Positions 45,768 through 55,730 of a stretch of 64,000 nt of DNA are shown in pieces. The position numbers and the translations under genes were made by a program. Under the pieces are notes generated by a model. It worked only from the letters and a program-made list of their open reading frames with translations. It ran no database searches and was not told the DNA's origin. The stretch lies in contig NZ_WMKA01000002.1 in the NCBI RefSeq assembly GCF_009711085.1, forward strand, positions 114,277 through 178,276. Reading direction: 5' to 3'. The DNA is from Cellulosimicrobium composti (GTDB lineage Bacteria > Actinomycetota > Actinomycetes > Actinomycetales > Cellulomonadaceae). Every line of letters begins with the position of its first letter. The first letter of the stretch is position 1.

Positions 45768-45827
45768 CGGTGGTGCATGCTCACCTCACGCCTCGGTCGG
45801 CGAGGTCGTGGGGCGGGCGGGTGAGGT

Positions 45828-48800
45828 TCAGCCGCAGGTCACGGCGGCGTAGTCGCTGTCGATCGACGCCGTCACCTCCTCGTCGCCGCTCCCGCGCGTC
45901 GCCTCGACCGTGACCGTGCCGGCCTCGACCGACGTGGCCCGCGTCGCGAACGACTGGTAGGCGTTGGCCCCCGGCGCGACGGCCGCGAGCTCCTTGGTGC
46001 CGAACGGGGTGACGAGCCGCACCGCGACGGGCGCGTCCTCGCCGTTCTCCGCGCGGACCGCGACGTACACCTTGCCCGCGAGGCACCGCGTGCTCACGGT
46101 GACGTCGATCGCGAGCTCCGCCTGGCCCTCGGTCACGGTCACGGGGACCTCGACCACGCGGCTGGTCCAGCCGTCGTCGACCACGACGTACGCCGTGTAC
46201 GACCCTGCCGCCGCGTAGGCGTGCGAGCCGGTGACCGACCCGTCCGCCACGACGCCCGCCTCGACGTCGGACCCGTCGCCCCACGTGACCGCCGCGCGCA
46301 GCTCGGCGCCCTCGCGGCCGCCGGTCACGTGCGCGAGGACCGCGTCGGTGGACTGGCCGACGGCGAGGCTCACGCCCTCGGCCGCCGTCACCTCGAGCGC
46401 GGGCTGCTCCGCGAAGGTGCCGTCGTGCGCGATCGCGACGACGTGGATGCGCCCGTCGCGCGCGAGCTCGCCCGGCTGGTCCGGGAGCGTGAGGCTCACG
46501 GGCCGCTTGCCCTCGGGGAGCGTGATCGGCGCCGTCGCGAAGAACGCCGCGGGGGTGCCGGTCTGCGGGCTCCCGCCGCGCAGGCGGTGGTCCGTCACCG
46601 CGACCGCGATGTTGCCGAACACCGGGTTGCGGGCGGCGCCCGACCAGTCGCCGAAGCTCAGGTCGATGGGCTGGGACGAGCCGTCGTCGAACGTCAGCGT
46701 GCCGGTGGCCTGCTGGTTCTTCTCCGTGCCCGTGCCGATCACCGAGAGCTGCTCGGCGTCCGCGGGGACGTCCAGCTCGATGGTCTGCCCGTCGCCCGTC
46801 GCGTTGTCCGGCTCGCCCGCGGGGACCGCGGGGACGTCGAACGCGAGGTCGGTGCCGGGCACCGTGCCGCGCTCGCCCTGGACGAAGCCCTTCGCCTCGA
46901 GCTGCGCCCGGTCGAAGAACACGCCCTGCCCGTCGCACGAGCCGACCGTGGTGCCGACGTCGCCGATGCACACGTTGTCGTACGCGGCGAGCAGCGATCC
47001 CTCGCGCAGGAGCGAGACGCTCACGTGGGACGTCGCCGTGACCGGCTCGACCCCGTCGCCGGAGACCGTCACCGTCACCGGGTACACGCCCGGGGCGGCC
47101 CACGTGTGCGCGGCGTGCACCGCGTACCCGCCGAACGCGCCGGCCACGAGCGTCCCGGCGACCGGGTCGGCCCCGTCGCCGAACGTGACCTGCGCGTCGA
47201 GCGCGGCCACGTCGCCCCCGACCCCCGTGAGGGTCGCGAACGCGCCGGTGACCTCGCGGCCCGTGACGGCCTCGCGGTCCGGGGCGGCCGAGAGCGTGAG
47301 CTCCTGGGCGCCCGACTCCCGCGGGTCGGCGAGCAGCTCGACCTCGGCGAGCGACAGCGCGCCCTCGCCGGCCGTGGCCGTGACCGTGACGCGGTACTGC
47401 GCGAACGCCGCCGGGTCGGCGACGGTGAACGGCCGCGTCTGCAGCGCCCAGCGGAACTGCTCGCCCGACCGCTCGTCGAGCGTCGTCCACGTCTCGCCGT
47501 CGTCCGAGCCCTCGAGGGTCCACGCGGACGGCGAGGCCGTCCCGCTCGCCCCGGAGGTCAGGGTGTACGTCGCGACCGTCGGCCGGATGCCGTTGCCCGC
47601 CCACGTGATCGACGGGGTCGACGTGGCGAACGTCGTGCGCGAGGCGGACGTGTTGTCCGTGAGCGCCGTGGCGCTCGTGGACGCGTCGCCGTCGCTGACG
47701 GTCGTCGTGCCGAGGCCCACCGTGGTGGCGTCCTTCGCCGGGACCGGGGGCTCGTCGCCCTCTGTGAGCGACGGCGGCGCGTCGTCCTCGCCCGTGCCCC
47801 ACGCCGACGGCTCCGGACCCATGACGAAGTCCAGGGTCGCGCCGCCCGAGAGGTCGGCCTGCGAGAGCGACGTCGACGTGCGCGCCTCGCCATCCACGGC
47901 GAGGGACTGGACGTAGACGTTGTCGACCGAGTTGTTCTCGGCGTTGACGACGAGGTCGCCGTCCGGCAGGTGCACGGTCGCCGTGTCGAACAGCGGCGAG
48001 CCGACCGCGTACTGGTCGGAGCCGACCTGCAGCGGGTAGAAGCCGAGCGAGGCGAAGATCCACCACGACGACATCTCGCCGTTGTCCTCGTCGCCCGGGT
48101 AGCCCTGGCCGATCTCGCTGCCCACGAAGAGGCGGCGCATGACCTCGCGGACCTTCTCCTGGGCCTTGGCCGGGGCGCCCGCGGCGTCGTACAGCCACGG
48201 GATGTGGTGCGACACCTGGTTGCTCATGCCCCACATGCCCATGCGCACGTCGCGCGCCTCGCGCTGCTCGTGGATGCCGCCGTTGCCGGCACCCCGCTCC
48301 GGGGTGGAGAAGAACAGGTCGAGCTTGTCCTCCAGGCCCTGCTTGCCGCCGTAGAGGTTCGCCAGGCCCTGGCCGTCCTGCGGCGCGTGGAACGCGAAGT
48401 TCCAGCCGCTCGTCTCGGTGTAGCCGCCGCCCCACGCCTCGGGGTCGTACGTCTCCGGGTCCACGGCCCACGAGCCGTCCGCGTGGCGCGGCACGAAGAA
48501 GTCGACCTCGGGGTCGAACAGCTCGACGTAGTGCGTGGCGCGCTCGAGGAAGTACGCCGACTCCTCGCGCAACGTCTCGCGACGCTCGTCCGGCGTGGCC
48601 GGGTCCTCCGCGAGGGCCGCGGCCATGTTGCCGATGCCGAAGTCGTTGATCAGGCCCTCCAGGCCCCACGACACGGACTCGTGCGTGGACTCCGGCGTGA
48701 ACCCGAGGAACGGCGACGTCTGCAGGCCCTTGCGGCCCACGGCGTTGTTCGGCGGCGCGACGGTCGCGTTGCGCAGCGCGGCGTCGTACGCCTCGAGCGC

Positions 48801-51248
48801 GGTGCCGGTCGGGAGCGAGCCCTTGAGGTACGCGTCCGCGAACGCGACGTCGGAGCTCGTGCCCGTCATGAGGTCCGCGTAGCCCGGCGAGGACCAGCGC
48901 GCGATCCAGCCGCCGTCGCGGTACTGCTGCACGAACCCGTCGATGAGCTCGCCCGCGAGCTCCGGGTAGAGGAACGAGTACGCCGGCCACGCCGTGCGGT
49001 ACGTGTCCCAGAACCCGTTGTTCACGTAGATCTTGCCGTCGACGATCTTCGCGTTCGTCTGCGTGTCGGTCGCCGAGCCGGTGGTCGCGGAGACCGGGCT
49101 CGCGTACTGGTACCGGGGCTCGTCCGCCGTGCCCGTGTTCTCGAACTGCGAGTTCGGGTACAGGTTGAGGCGGTAGAGGTTGGAGTACAGCGTGACGAGC
49201 TGGTCCTCGCTCGCGCCCTCGACCTCGATGACGCCCAGGCGGTCGTTCCACGCCTCGGCCGCGGCCGCCTTGACCTCGGTGAAGGTCTTGCCGGTCACCT
49301 CCAGGTCGAGGTTCTTGCGCGCCTGGTCGAGGCTGATGAACGACGTCGCGACGCGCAGCTCGACCGTGTCGTCGGACGACGTGTCGAACGTGGCGAACCG
49401 CGCGTCGGCCCGGTTGCCCGTCGCCGTCCCGACCGCCGTCGGACTACGGTCGAAGGAGCCGGCGACGAACATCCGCGTGCGGCCCACGGAGAGGCCGGAC
49501 CCGTTCTCGACCCAGCCGGAGATCGTGCCCGTGGCCTGGTCGAGCGTGAGCTTGGACGAGCCGTCCACCTTGTCCACGATCACGTGGCCCGTGCTGCCGG
49601 GGAACGAGAAGCGCAGCACCGCGCCGTGGTCGCTGGGCGTCGCCTCGAGGGCGGAGCCGTTGGTGAACCGGACGCCGTAGTAGTCGGGCCGCGCCGTCTC
49701 GTCGGCGTGGTCGAACTCGAGACCGCGCGTCGAGAGGGTCGCGTTCGGCGTGCCCGCGACCGTCGACGGCAGGAACGTCAGCTGGTTGCGGTCCCCCATC
49801 CACGGGCTCGGCTCGTGCGAGACGCCGAAGCCCTGGAGGACGGGCTTGTTGTTGCCGTTGTTGGCCTTGTGGTACTCGTACAGCCAGCTCTGCGAGGACG
49901 CGTTGGTGTACGGCACCCAGAAGTTGAACCCGTTCGGCAGGGCCGCCGCCGGGATGTTGTTCCCGCGCGAGAACGAGCCCGACGCGTGCGTGCCGCGGCG
50001 CGTGTCCACGTAGTTGACGAGGCTCGACCCGTCGATCGTCGCGGGGTCCGCGGTGATCGCCACGTCGTCGAGCCAGCCCGCGAACCGCGTGCCCGCGTGC
50101 CCGGCCGGGTTGTCGTACCCGACGAGGAGCTGGTCGACGGTCTTGCCCGCGGCGACGTCGCCCAGGTCGATCCGGACCGAGTTCCACTGGTCGGCGTAGA
50201 GGATCTTGCCCTCGCCCTGCGCCTGCGCGCTCGCGACCGTCTCGTGCGCGTCGCGCGCGCCGAGGTCGGACAGGAAGGTGCCGTCGGTGAAGCGGACGTC
50301 CACCGCGGCGTACGTCGACGGGTACTGCAGGTCGTCGAGCAGCTCGGGGAAGATCGTGTAGCTCAGGCGCGTGTCCTCGCCCACGACGACGTCCACGTCG
50401 TCGTAGAGGACGTTCGTCGCGTACGCCTCGCCGTCGGCGATGTGCGAGCCGTCGTAGCGCAGGGAGCGCAGGCCGGTGAACCCGACGCCGGCCTTGTTGG
50501 TGAAGTTCACGCGCGGCCCGGTGCCGACCTCGGTCGTCATGGGCGCGGGCGGCTGCGCGGCGGAGAGGTCGGACGAGAGGTCCCAGCCGGCGAGCTGCAC
50601 GATGTTGTCGCCGGAGTTCGCGGTGATGTTCAGGCGCAGGTAGGCGTAGGCGGCGGTCGGCTCGTCGAGCTCGAACACGCGCTGCTGCTGGCGCTGGGGG
50701 AAGTCCTCGTCGGTGCGCTGGTCGAGCGGCGTCCAGGTGGTGCCGTCGGAGGAGCCCTCGATCGTCCAGTTCTTCGGGTCACGCCCGGGGGCGTCGTCGC
50801 CCGACGTCATCGCGTAGGCGGAGATCGAGACGGGCTCGGCGAACTGGTACGTGACCCAGCCGGTCGAGGCGAAGGCCAGCCACTTGGTGCCCGAGCTGCC
50901 GTCGGCGAGCTTGGCGGCTCCCTCGTTGGGCAGGTTCTCCGCGCTCGCGGTGATGCTCTGGAGCCCGCCGAGCACGCTGCCGGGCAGGCCCGCGGTGAAG
51001 GCCCCGACGTTCGACTGCCAGGGCTCGCCGTCGCGCTCCGCCACCGTGGTGGACAGCGGGGCCGGGTCGCCGGACTCGAACGAGGAGAAGAAGTCGCCGG
51101 GCTCGGCGGCGGCCGCGGGCGCCGCGGCGAGGACGCCCACGGGTACCGCGAGGGGTACGGCGAGGGCCACGGCGAGCGCGAGCCCGAGCGGGCGCGCGCC
51201 GCCGCCGGAGCGCGCGACCGCGCGTCCGGGCGGGAGGGGTCTGATCAT
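45828..51248 (-). CDS. Secreted GH92 alpha-mannosidase with discoidin and PKD modules
   Basis: 1806 residues. Signal peptide ends near residue 48 (AAAAEPG). A discoidin (F5/8 type C, CBM32-like) domain lies at about 86-227 (GSSGTKWLAF, STGWVTYQFAEPV, WTIEGSSDG), then a lectin-like domain to 400. The GH92 enzyme runs about 406-1139 (NYVDTRRGTHASGSFSRGNN, WDTYRTAWPAYSFLYPEL, QGYPGDEDNGEMSSWWIFASLGFYP with the acidic residues of the active site). A second discoidin-like domain (1190-1310), two PKD-like domains (1320-1410, 1600-1690), a 180-residue unrecognised domain between them and a C-terminal domain follow. GH92 enzymes remove alpha-mannose from mannans and N-glycans. Start ATG at 51248 after AAGGAGA. 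It is controlled by LacI-type sites upstream. Confidence 0.93.
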   Translation of the reverse strand: MIRPLPPGRAVARSGGGARPLGLALAVALAVPLAVPVGVLAAAPAAAAEPGDFFSSFESGDPAPLSTTVAERDGEPWQSNVGAFTAGLPGSVLGGLQSITASAENLPNEGAAKLADGSSGTKWLAFASTGWVTYQFAEPVSISAYAMTSGDDAPGRDPKNWTIEGSSDGTTWTPLDQRTDEDFPQRQQQRVFELDEPTAAYAYLRLNITANSGDNIVQLAGWDLSSDLSAAQPPAPMTTEVGTGPRVNFTNKAGVGFTGLRSLRYDGSHIADGEAYATNVLYDDVDVVVGEDTRLSYTIFPELLDDLQYPSTYAAVDVRFTDGTFLSDLGARDAHETVASAQAQGEGKILYADQWNSVRIDLGDVAAGKTVDQLLVGYDNPAGHAGTRFAGWLDDVAITADPATIDGSSLVNYVDTRRGTHASGSFSRGNNIPAAALPNGFNFWVPYTNASSQSWLYEYHKANNGNNKPVLQGFGVSHEPSPWMGDRNQLTFLPSTVAGTPNATLSTRGLEFDHADETARPDYYGVRFTNGSALEATPSDHGAVLRFSFPGSTGHVIVDKVDGSSKLTLDQATGTISGWVENGSGLSVGRTRMFVAGSFDRSPTAVGTATGNRADARFATFDTSSDDTVELRVATSFISLDQARKNLDLEVTGKTFTEVKAAAAEAWNDRLGVIEVEGASEDQLVTLYSNLYRLNLYPNSQFENTGTADEPRYQYASPVSATTGSATDTQTNAKIVDGKIYVNNGFWDTYRTAWPAYSFLYPELAGELIDGFVQQYRDGGWIARWSSPGYADLMTGTSSDVAFADAYLKGSLPTGTALEAYDAALRNATVAPPNNAVGRKGLQTSPFLGFTPESTHESVSWGLEGLINDFGIGNMAAALAEDPATPDERRETLREESAYFLERATHYVELFDPEVDFFVPRHADGSWAVDPETYDPEAWGGGYTETSGWNFAFHAPQDGQGLANLYGGKQGLEDKLDLFFSTPERGAGNGGIHEQREARDVRMGMWGMSNQVSHHIPWLYDAAGAPAKAQEKVREVMRRLFVGSEIGQGYPGDEDNGEMSSWWIFASLGFYPLQVGSDQYAVGSPLFDTATVHLPDGDLVVNAENNSVDNVYVQSLAVDGEARTSTSLSQADLSGGATLDFVMGPEPSAWGTGEDDAPPSLTEGDEPPVPAKDATTVGLGTTTVSDGDASTSATALTDNTSASRTTFATSTPSITWAGNGIRPTVATYTLTSGASGTASPSAWTLEGSDDGETWTTLDERSGEQFRWALQTRPFTVADPAAFAQYRVTVTATAGEGALSLAEVELLADPRESGAQELTLSAAPDREAVTGREVTGAFATLTGVGGDVAALDAQVTFGDGADPVAGTLVAGAFGGYAVHAAHTWAAPGVYPVTVTVSGDGVEPVTATSHVSVSLLREGSLLAAYDNVCIGDVGTTVGSCDGQGVFFDRAQLEAKGFVQGERGTVPGTDLAFDVPAVPAGEPDNATGDGQTIELDVPADAEQLSVIGTGTEKNQQATGTLTFDDGSSQPIDLSFGDWSGAARNPVFGNIAVAVTDHRLRGGSPQTGTPAAFFATAPITLPEGKRPVSLTLPDQPGELARDGRIHVVAIAHDGTFAEQPALEVTAAEGVSLAVGQSTDAVLAHVTGGREGAELRAAVTWGDGSDVEAGVVADGSVTGSHAYAAAGSYTAYVVVDDGWTSRVVEVPVTVTEGQAELAIDVTVSTRCLAGKVYVAVRAENGEDAPVAVRLVTPFGTKELAAVAPGANAYQSFATRATSVEAGTVTVEATRGSGDEEVTASIDSDYAAVTCG

Positions 51249-51270
51249 GCTCGCGATCTCCTTCGATCAT

Positions 51271-51286
51271 CTGACAGCGCTGTCAG
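51271..51286. promoter_or_regulatory. LacI-family operator upstream of GH92
   Basis: CTGACAGCGCTGTCAG is a perfect 16-bp palindrome with the central CG step typical of LacI-family sites. It lies 22 bp upstream of the GH92 start codon, close to the ribosome-binding site, where a bound repressor blocks transcription. Two related sites occur at 56994 and 60551. Confidence 0.85.
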
Positions 51287-51298
51287 GCTGCAGGGGTG

Positions 51299-51335
51299 CC
51301 CCTGACAACGCGCAGGGGGGAAGCGTTGTCAGGGG
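51299..51335. promoter_or_regulatory. Paired half-operators upstream of GH92
   Basis: Perfect 12-bp arms CCCCTGACAACG (51299-51310) and CGTTGTCAGGGG (51324-51335) are separated by 13 bp. Each arm contains TGACAACG, close to the TGACAGCG half-site of the operator at 51271. They may be two auxiliary LacI sites or one spaced operator for another dimer. Confidence 0.6.
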
Positions 51336-51464
51336 CGACCTGAACTTATGCGGCGGCTCCTCGCTTTGTCAACGCGACCTCGGCGGGGTCGAACGGCGCC
51401 CGACGAGGGGCCCCCGGGGGCGCGCACGACGTGCCCGACGGGGGTTCGCGCCGCCCGCGCGCAC

Positions 51465-52613
51465 CTAGGCCCCGGGGCCGGGAACCTCCCCCGTGCCCCG
51501 CACGACGAGCCGCGTCGGCACCACGACCAGCCGCGGCGCGAGCTCGGGGTTCTCGGCGCGCGAGACCGCGAGCGCCGCGGCCTGACGACCCATCTCGACG
51601 ACGTCGTAGCCCACGACGGTCACGTGCAGGAGGTCGGCCAGCTCGAAGTCGTCGAAGCCCACCAGCGCGACGTCGGGGGCCTCGCCCCCGGAGACGCGGT
51701 CGCGCAGGGCGTGCAGCGCGCCGACGGTGATCTTGTTGTTCGCGGTGACGAGCGCCGTCGGCGGCTCCGGCAGGGCGAGGAGCTCGGTGACGAACGCGCG
51801 CGCGAGGTCCGCGTCGTGCGCGCCGTCGCGCACGTACCGCGCGGGGTCCTCGACGCCGGCGGCCCGCAGCGTCGCCACGAACTCGTCGCGGCGCTCCTGG
51901 AACGTCCACAGGCGCGAGACGTCGCCCACGAGGGCGATGCGGCGGTGCCCGTGCGCGAGCAGGTGCGTCACGGCGTCGCGCACGCCGCCGCGGTTGTCGA
52001 TGACGACGGTGTCCGCCTCGACGCCCTGCGCGGGGCGGTCGATGAACACGACCGGGAGGCCGTCGTCGAGCTCGCGGCGCAGCGACGAGTGGTCGGTCGA
52101 GGTCGGCGTGACGACGAGCGCGCCGACGCGCCGCTCGACGAGCGCCTCCGTGAGCGTGCGCTCGCGCTCGGGCTCCTCGTCGGAGCTCGTCGTGATGAGC
52201 TGCAGCCCGTGGTGGCGCAGCTCGCGCTCGATGCCGCTCGCGAGCGCCGAGTAGAACGGGTTCGCGAGGTCGCCGGTCACGAAGCCGACGAGCCGCGACG
52301 AGCCGCCGCGGGCGAGGTCGGCCGCGACGGCGTTGCGCCGGAACCCGAGCCGCTGCGCGGCCTCCTGGACCTTGGCGCGCGTCTGCGGCGCGACGTTGGG
52401 TTCGTCGTTGAGGACGCGGGACGCCGTCTTGAGGCTGACGCCCGCGGCCTCGGCGACCGACGCGAGCGTCGGGCGCCGTCCTCCGCGGCCCGCGTGCGGT
52501 CGCGCGACGGCGTCGGGCGCGACGCGCGTCGCCGCGGCCGGTCCTGCCACCGTCGTGACCGGGGCCCCGCCCGGCGGGAGCATGTCCGCGTGCTCCCCCT
52601 GCACCACCATCAT
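51465..52613 (-). CDS. LacI-family transcriptional regulator
   Basis: 382 residues. A disordered leader of 46 residues precedes the helix-turn-helix (about 48-95): PTLASVAEAAGVSLKTASRVLNDEPNVAPQTRAKV. The sugar-binding domain resembles periplasmic binding proteins (LVGFVTGDLANPFYSALASGIE, LVVTPTSTDHS, VVIDNRGGV, ALVGFDDFELADLL). Recognition helix V-S-x-K-T-A-S-R is classical. The ATG overlaps the stop of the permease gene (TGATG). It is the last gene of a transporter operon and is the best candidate for binding TGACAGCGCTGTCA sites at GH92, the ROK/CUT1 gap and the final gene. The inducer is unknown. Confidence 0.92.
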   Translation of the reverse strand: MMVVQGEHADMLPPGGAPVTTVAGPAAATRVAPDAVARPHAGRGGRRPTLASVAEAAGVSLKTASRVLNDEPNVAPQTRAKVQEAAQRLGFRRNAVAADLARGGSSRLVGFVTGDLANPFYSALASGIERELRHHGLQLITTSSDEEPERERTLTEALVERRVGALVVTPTSTDHSSLRRELDDGLPVVFIDRPAQGVEADTVVIDNRGGVRDAVTHLLAHGHRRIALVGDVSRLWTFQERRDEFVATLRAAGVEDPARYVRDGAHDADLARAFVTELLALPEPPTALVTANNKITVGALHALRDRVSGGEAPDVALVGFDDFELADLLHVTVVGYDVVEMGRQAAALAVSRAENPELAPRLVVVPTRLVVRGTGEVPGPGA

Positions 52614-53823
52614 CAGATCTCCCGTCGGCCGCGGATGAGCATGTCGACGACGATAGCGAGCAGGAGCACCGCTCCGGTCACGATGTAGCGCGTCGCCGTG
52701 TCGAGGTTGAGCAGGGTGAGGCCGTTCGCGATCGACTGGATGACCAGCACGCCGAGCAGCGCGGACCACGCGCTGCCGCGCCCGCCGAACAGGCTCGTGC
52801 CGCCGATCACCGCCGCGGCGATGGCCGTGAGGTAGGTGTCCGCCCCGCCCGTGCCCTGGTTCGCGGCGGCGAGGCGGCCGGCAGCGAGGACGCCGCCGAG
52901 CGCGGCGAAGGTGGAGCAGGCGACGAAGCACGAGACGACCGTCCGCCGCACGGCGACGCCCGCGAGGAGCGCCGACCGGCGGTTGCCGCCCACCGCGCGC
53001 ACCGAGCGGCCCCAGCGCGTGCGGCGCAGGAGCACGTCGACCACGACGACGAGCGCGACGAAGAGCACGACGGTGTAGCCGATGCCGCGCGCCGTGCCGA
53101 GGTAGGCGACGGTCGCGACGAGGACGGCGGCGAGGAGCCCGGTGCGGACCGCTGCGCGGCCCAGGCCCGGGCTGGGGAGCCCCGCGCGCACGCGGCGCAC
53201 GTGGTCGGCAACGCGCAGCGCCGCGTACCCTACGACGACCGCGGCCACGAGCCCCCACGCGACGGCCGGGGCGAGGAAGCCCTGCTGGACCGTGCGCACG
53301 AGCCACGACTCGAACGGGAGGTTGATCGACCCCTTGGGCCCGAGGACGCGCAGCTGCACGCCCGCGAGGACGAGCAGGCCGGCGAGCGTGAAGACGAACG
53401 ACGCGAGGCCCAGGCGCGTGGACAGCAGCCCGTACCCCATGCCCACGACGACGCCGACGGAGAGGGCCGCGACGATCGCGAGCCCGACCGGCCACCCGAG
53501 GCCGACCGTCCCGACCGCGAGCACCGCGGCCGCGAGCCCGCTCACCGACCCGACCGACAGGTCGATCTGCCCGACGAGCAGCACGATGACGACGCCGAGC
53601 GCGATGATGCCCGTGGGCGCGCTCTGGAGCGTGAGGTTGACGAGGTTCTCCGCGGAGAGGAACGCCGGGTTGACCGCGCCGAGCACGACCCAGATGAGCA
53701 GGAGCGCGCCGACGATCGGCAGCATGCCGAGGTGCGCGCCGCGCAGCTGCTGCACGACGGTGCCGGACAGGGCGCCGGTCGTCGTGCGCTCGAGCGCGGC
53801 GCCGGGGGTGCGGCCGGGGACGC

Positions 53824-53827
<4 letters not shown>
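52613..53827 (-). CDS. Sugar ABC transporter permease, xylose type
   Basis: 404 residues, BPD_transp_2 family (XylH/RbsC type), about ten membrane helices. GQIDLSVGSVSGLAAAVLAV and VIGGTSLFGGRGSAW are the family motifs. A wide central loop (200-260) is longer than in RbsC and fits XylH. Its stop overlaps the LacI start and its start overlaps the ATPase stop by four bases. Confidence 0.9.
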
Positions 53828-54635
<808 letters not shown>

Positions 54636-54639
<4 letters not shown>

Positions 54640-55730
54640 GGTGCGGCCTCCAGGAGCCCGGCCTCGACGCACGCGTCGACGTAGTACGGGGTGCAGATCT
54701 CGTCCAGCGAGTGGACCCCGCCGTCCACGACGACGCGCTGCACGTCGTCGACCCCGACGGCGCGCGGCGCGAGCAGCAGGCTCGGGACGCCGTCGATGAC
54801 GGCCGTCGCGCGCGGGTCCTCGCCGCGCAGCACGCGCACGGCGAGCTCGGCCGCCGTCCGCGCCTGCTGGGCGGTCGCCTTGTAGACGGTCATGTACTGG
54901 TCGCCCGAGACGATGCGCTGGACGGCCGCGAGCTCGCCGTCCTGGCCGGTCGTGGGCGGCACGGGGTCGAGACCGGCGGCCTTCATGGCCGCGATCGCGC
55001 CGCCCGCGATGCTGTCGCTCGCCGCGAAGACGCCGTCGACGCGACCGGGGTACTGCGTGAGCTGTCCCTCGACCCACTCGGTCGCCTTGTCGGGGCTCCA
55101 GTCGGGCGTGTCGTACTCGGCGAGCACGTCGATGTCCTCTCCCTCGAGCGCACGGTGGGCGCCGGCGGCGAGCTCCGCGGCGTTCGGGTCGGTGGGCGAG
55201 CCCTGGACGAGCAGGACGCCCGGCCGCCGGCCCTCGCCCGGCGGGTCCTGCTCCGCGCGGTCGAGGACCGCGCCGACGAGCGCCTCCCCCATGAGGTACC
55301 CGATGAGCTCGTTGTCGAACGAGACGTAGTAGTTCGCGCCGTCGACGAAGCGATCGTAGGCGATGACGGGCACGCCGAGGCGCTGGGCCTCCGCGACGAT
55401 GCTCACCGCGGCGACGGCGTCGACCGCGTCGAGGACGAGCACGTCGGCGCCGCGCGCGAGCATCGACTCCGCCTGCTGCTGCTGGTTCGCCGCGTCCTGC
55501 GCGGCGTTGGCGTACAGCACCTCGCACGTGGGGCACCGTCGCTCGACGACGCCCACGAAGGTGGGCCGGTCCGTCGTCTCGTAGCGCGCGGTCTTCGCCT
55601 CCGGCAGCAGCAGCCCGATCGTCCCCTCGGACGGGCCGGCCGGCGCCTCCTCGGGCGCGGCGCACCCGGCGAGGGCGAGCAGCGTGACGACGGCGGCCGC
55701 GACGGCGCGGCGCACGCGCGCGGCGGTCAT
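54636..55730 (-). CDS. Sugar ABC transporter substrate-binding lipoprotein, xylose type
   Basis: 364 residues. Lipobox LALAGC with Cys23. The periplasmic-binding-protein-4 type fold (TIGLLLPEAKTARYETTDRP, ANAAQDAANQQQQAESML, DAVDAVAAVSIVAEAQRLGVPVIAYDR, GQDGELAAVQRIVSGDQYMTVYK) is like XylF. The Asn/Asp residues of the pocket suit a pentose or hexose. The product is anchored outside and passes sugar to the permease. Start ATG at 55730 overlaps the ROK stop by four bases. Confidence 0.9.

Noticed and set aside
46221-51305. A 1694-codon open frame on the plus strand over the GH92 gene
   Set aside because: It is rich in Arg, Gly, Val and Ala with no domain and mirrors the codon pattern of the true gene. 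Long antisense frames are expected at this GC content.
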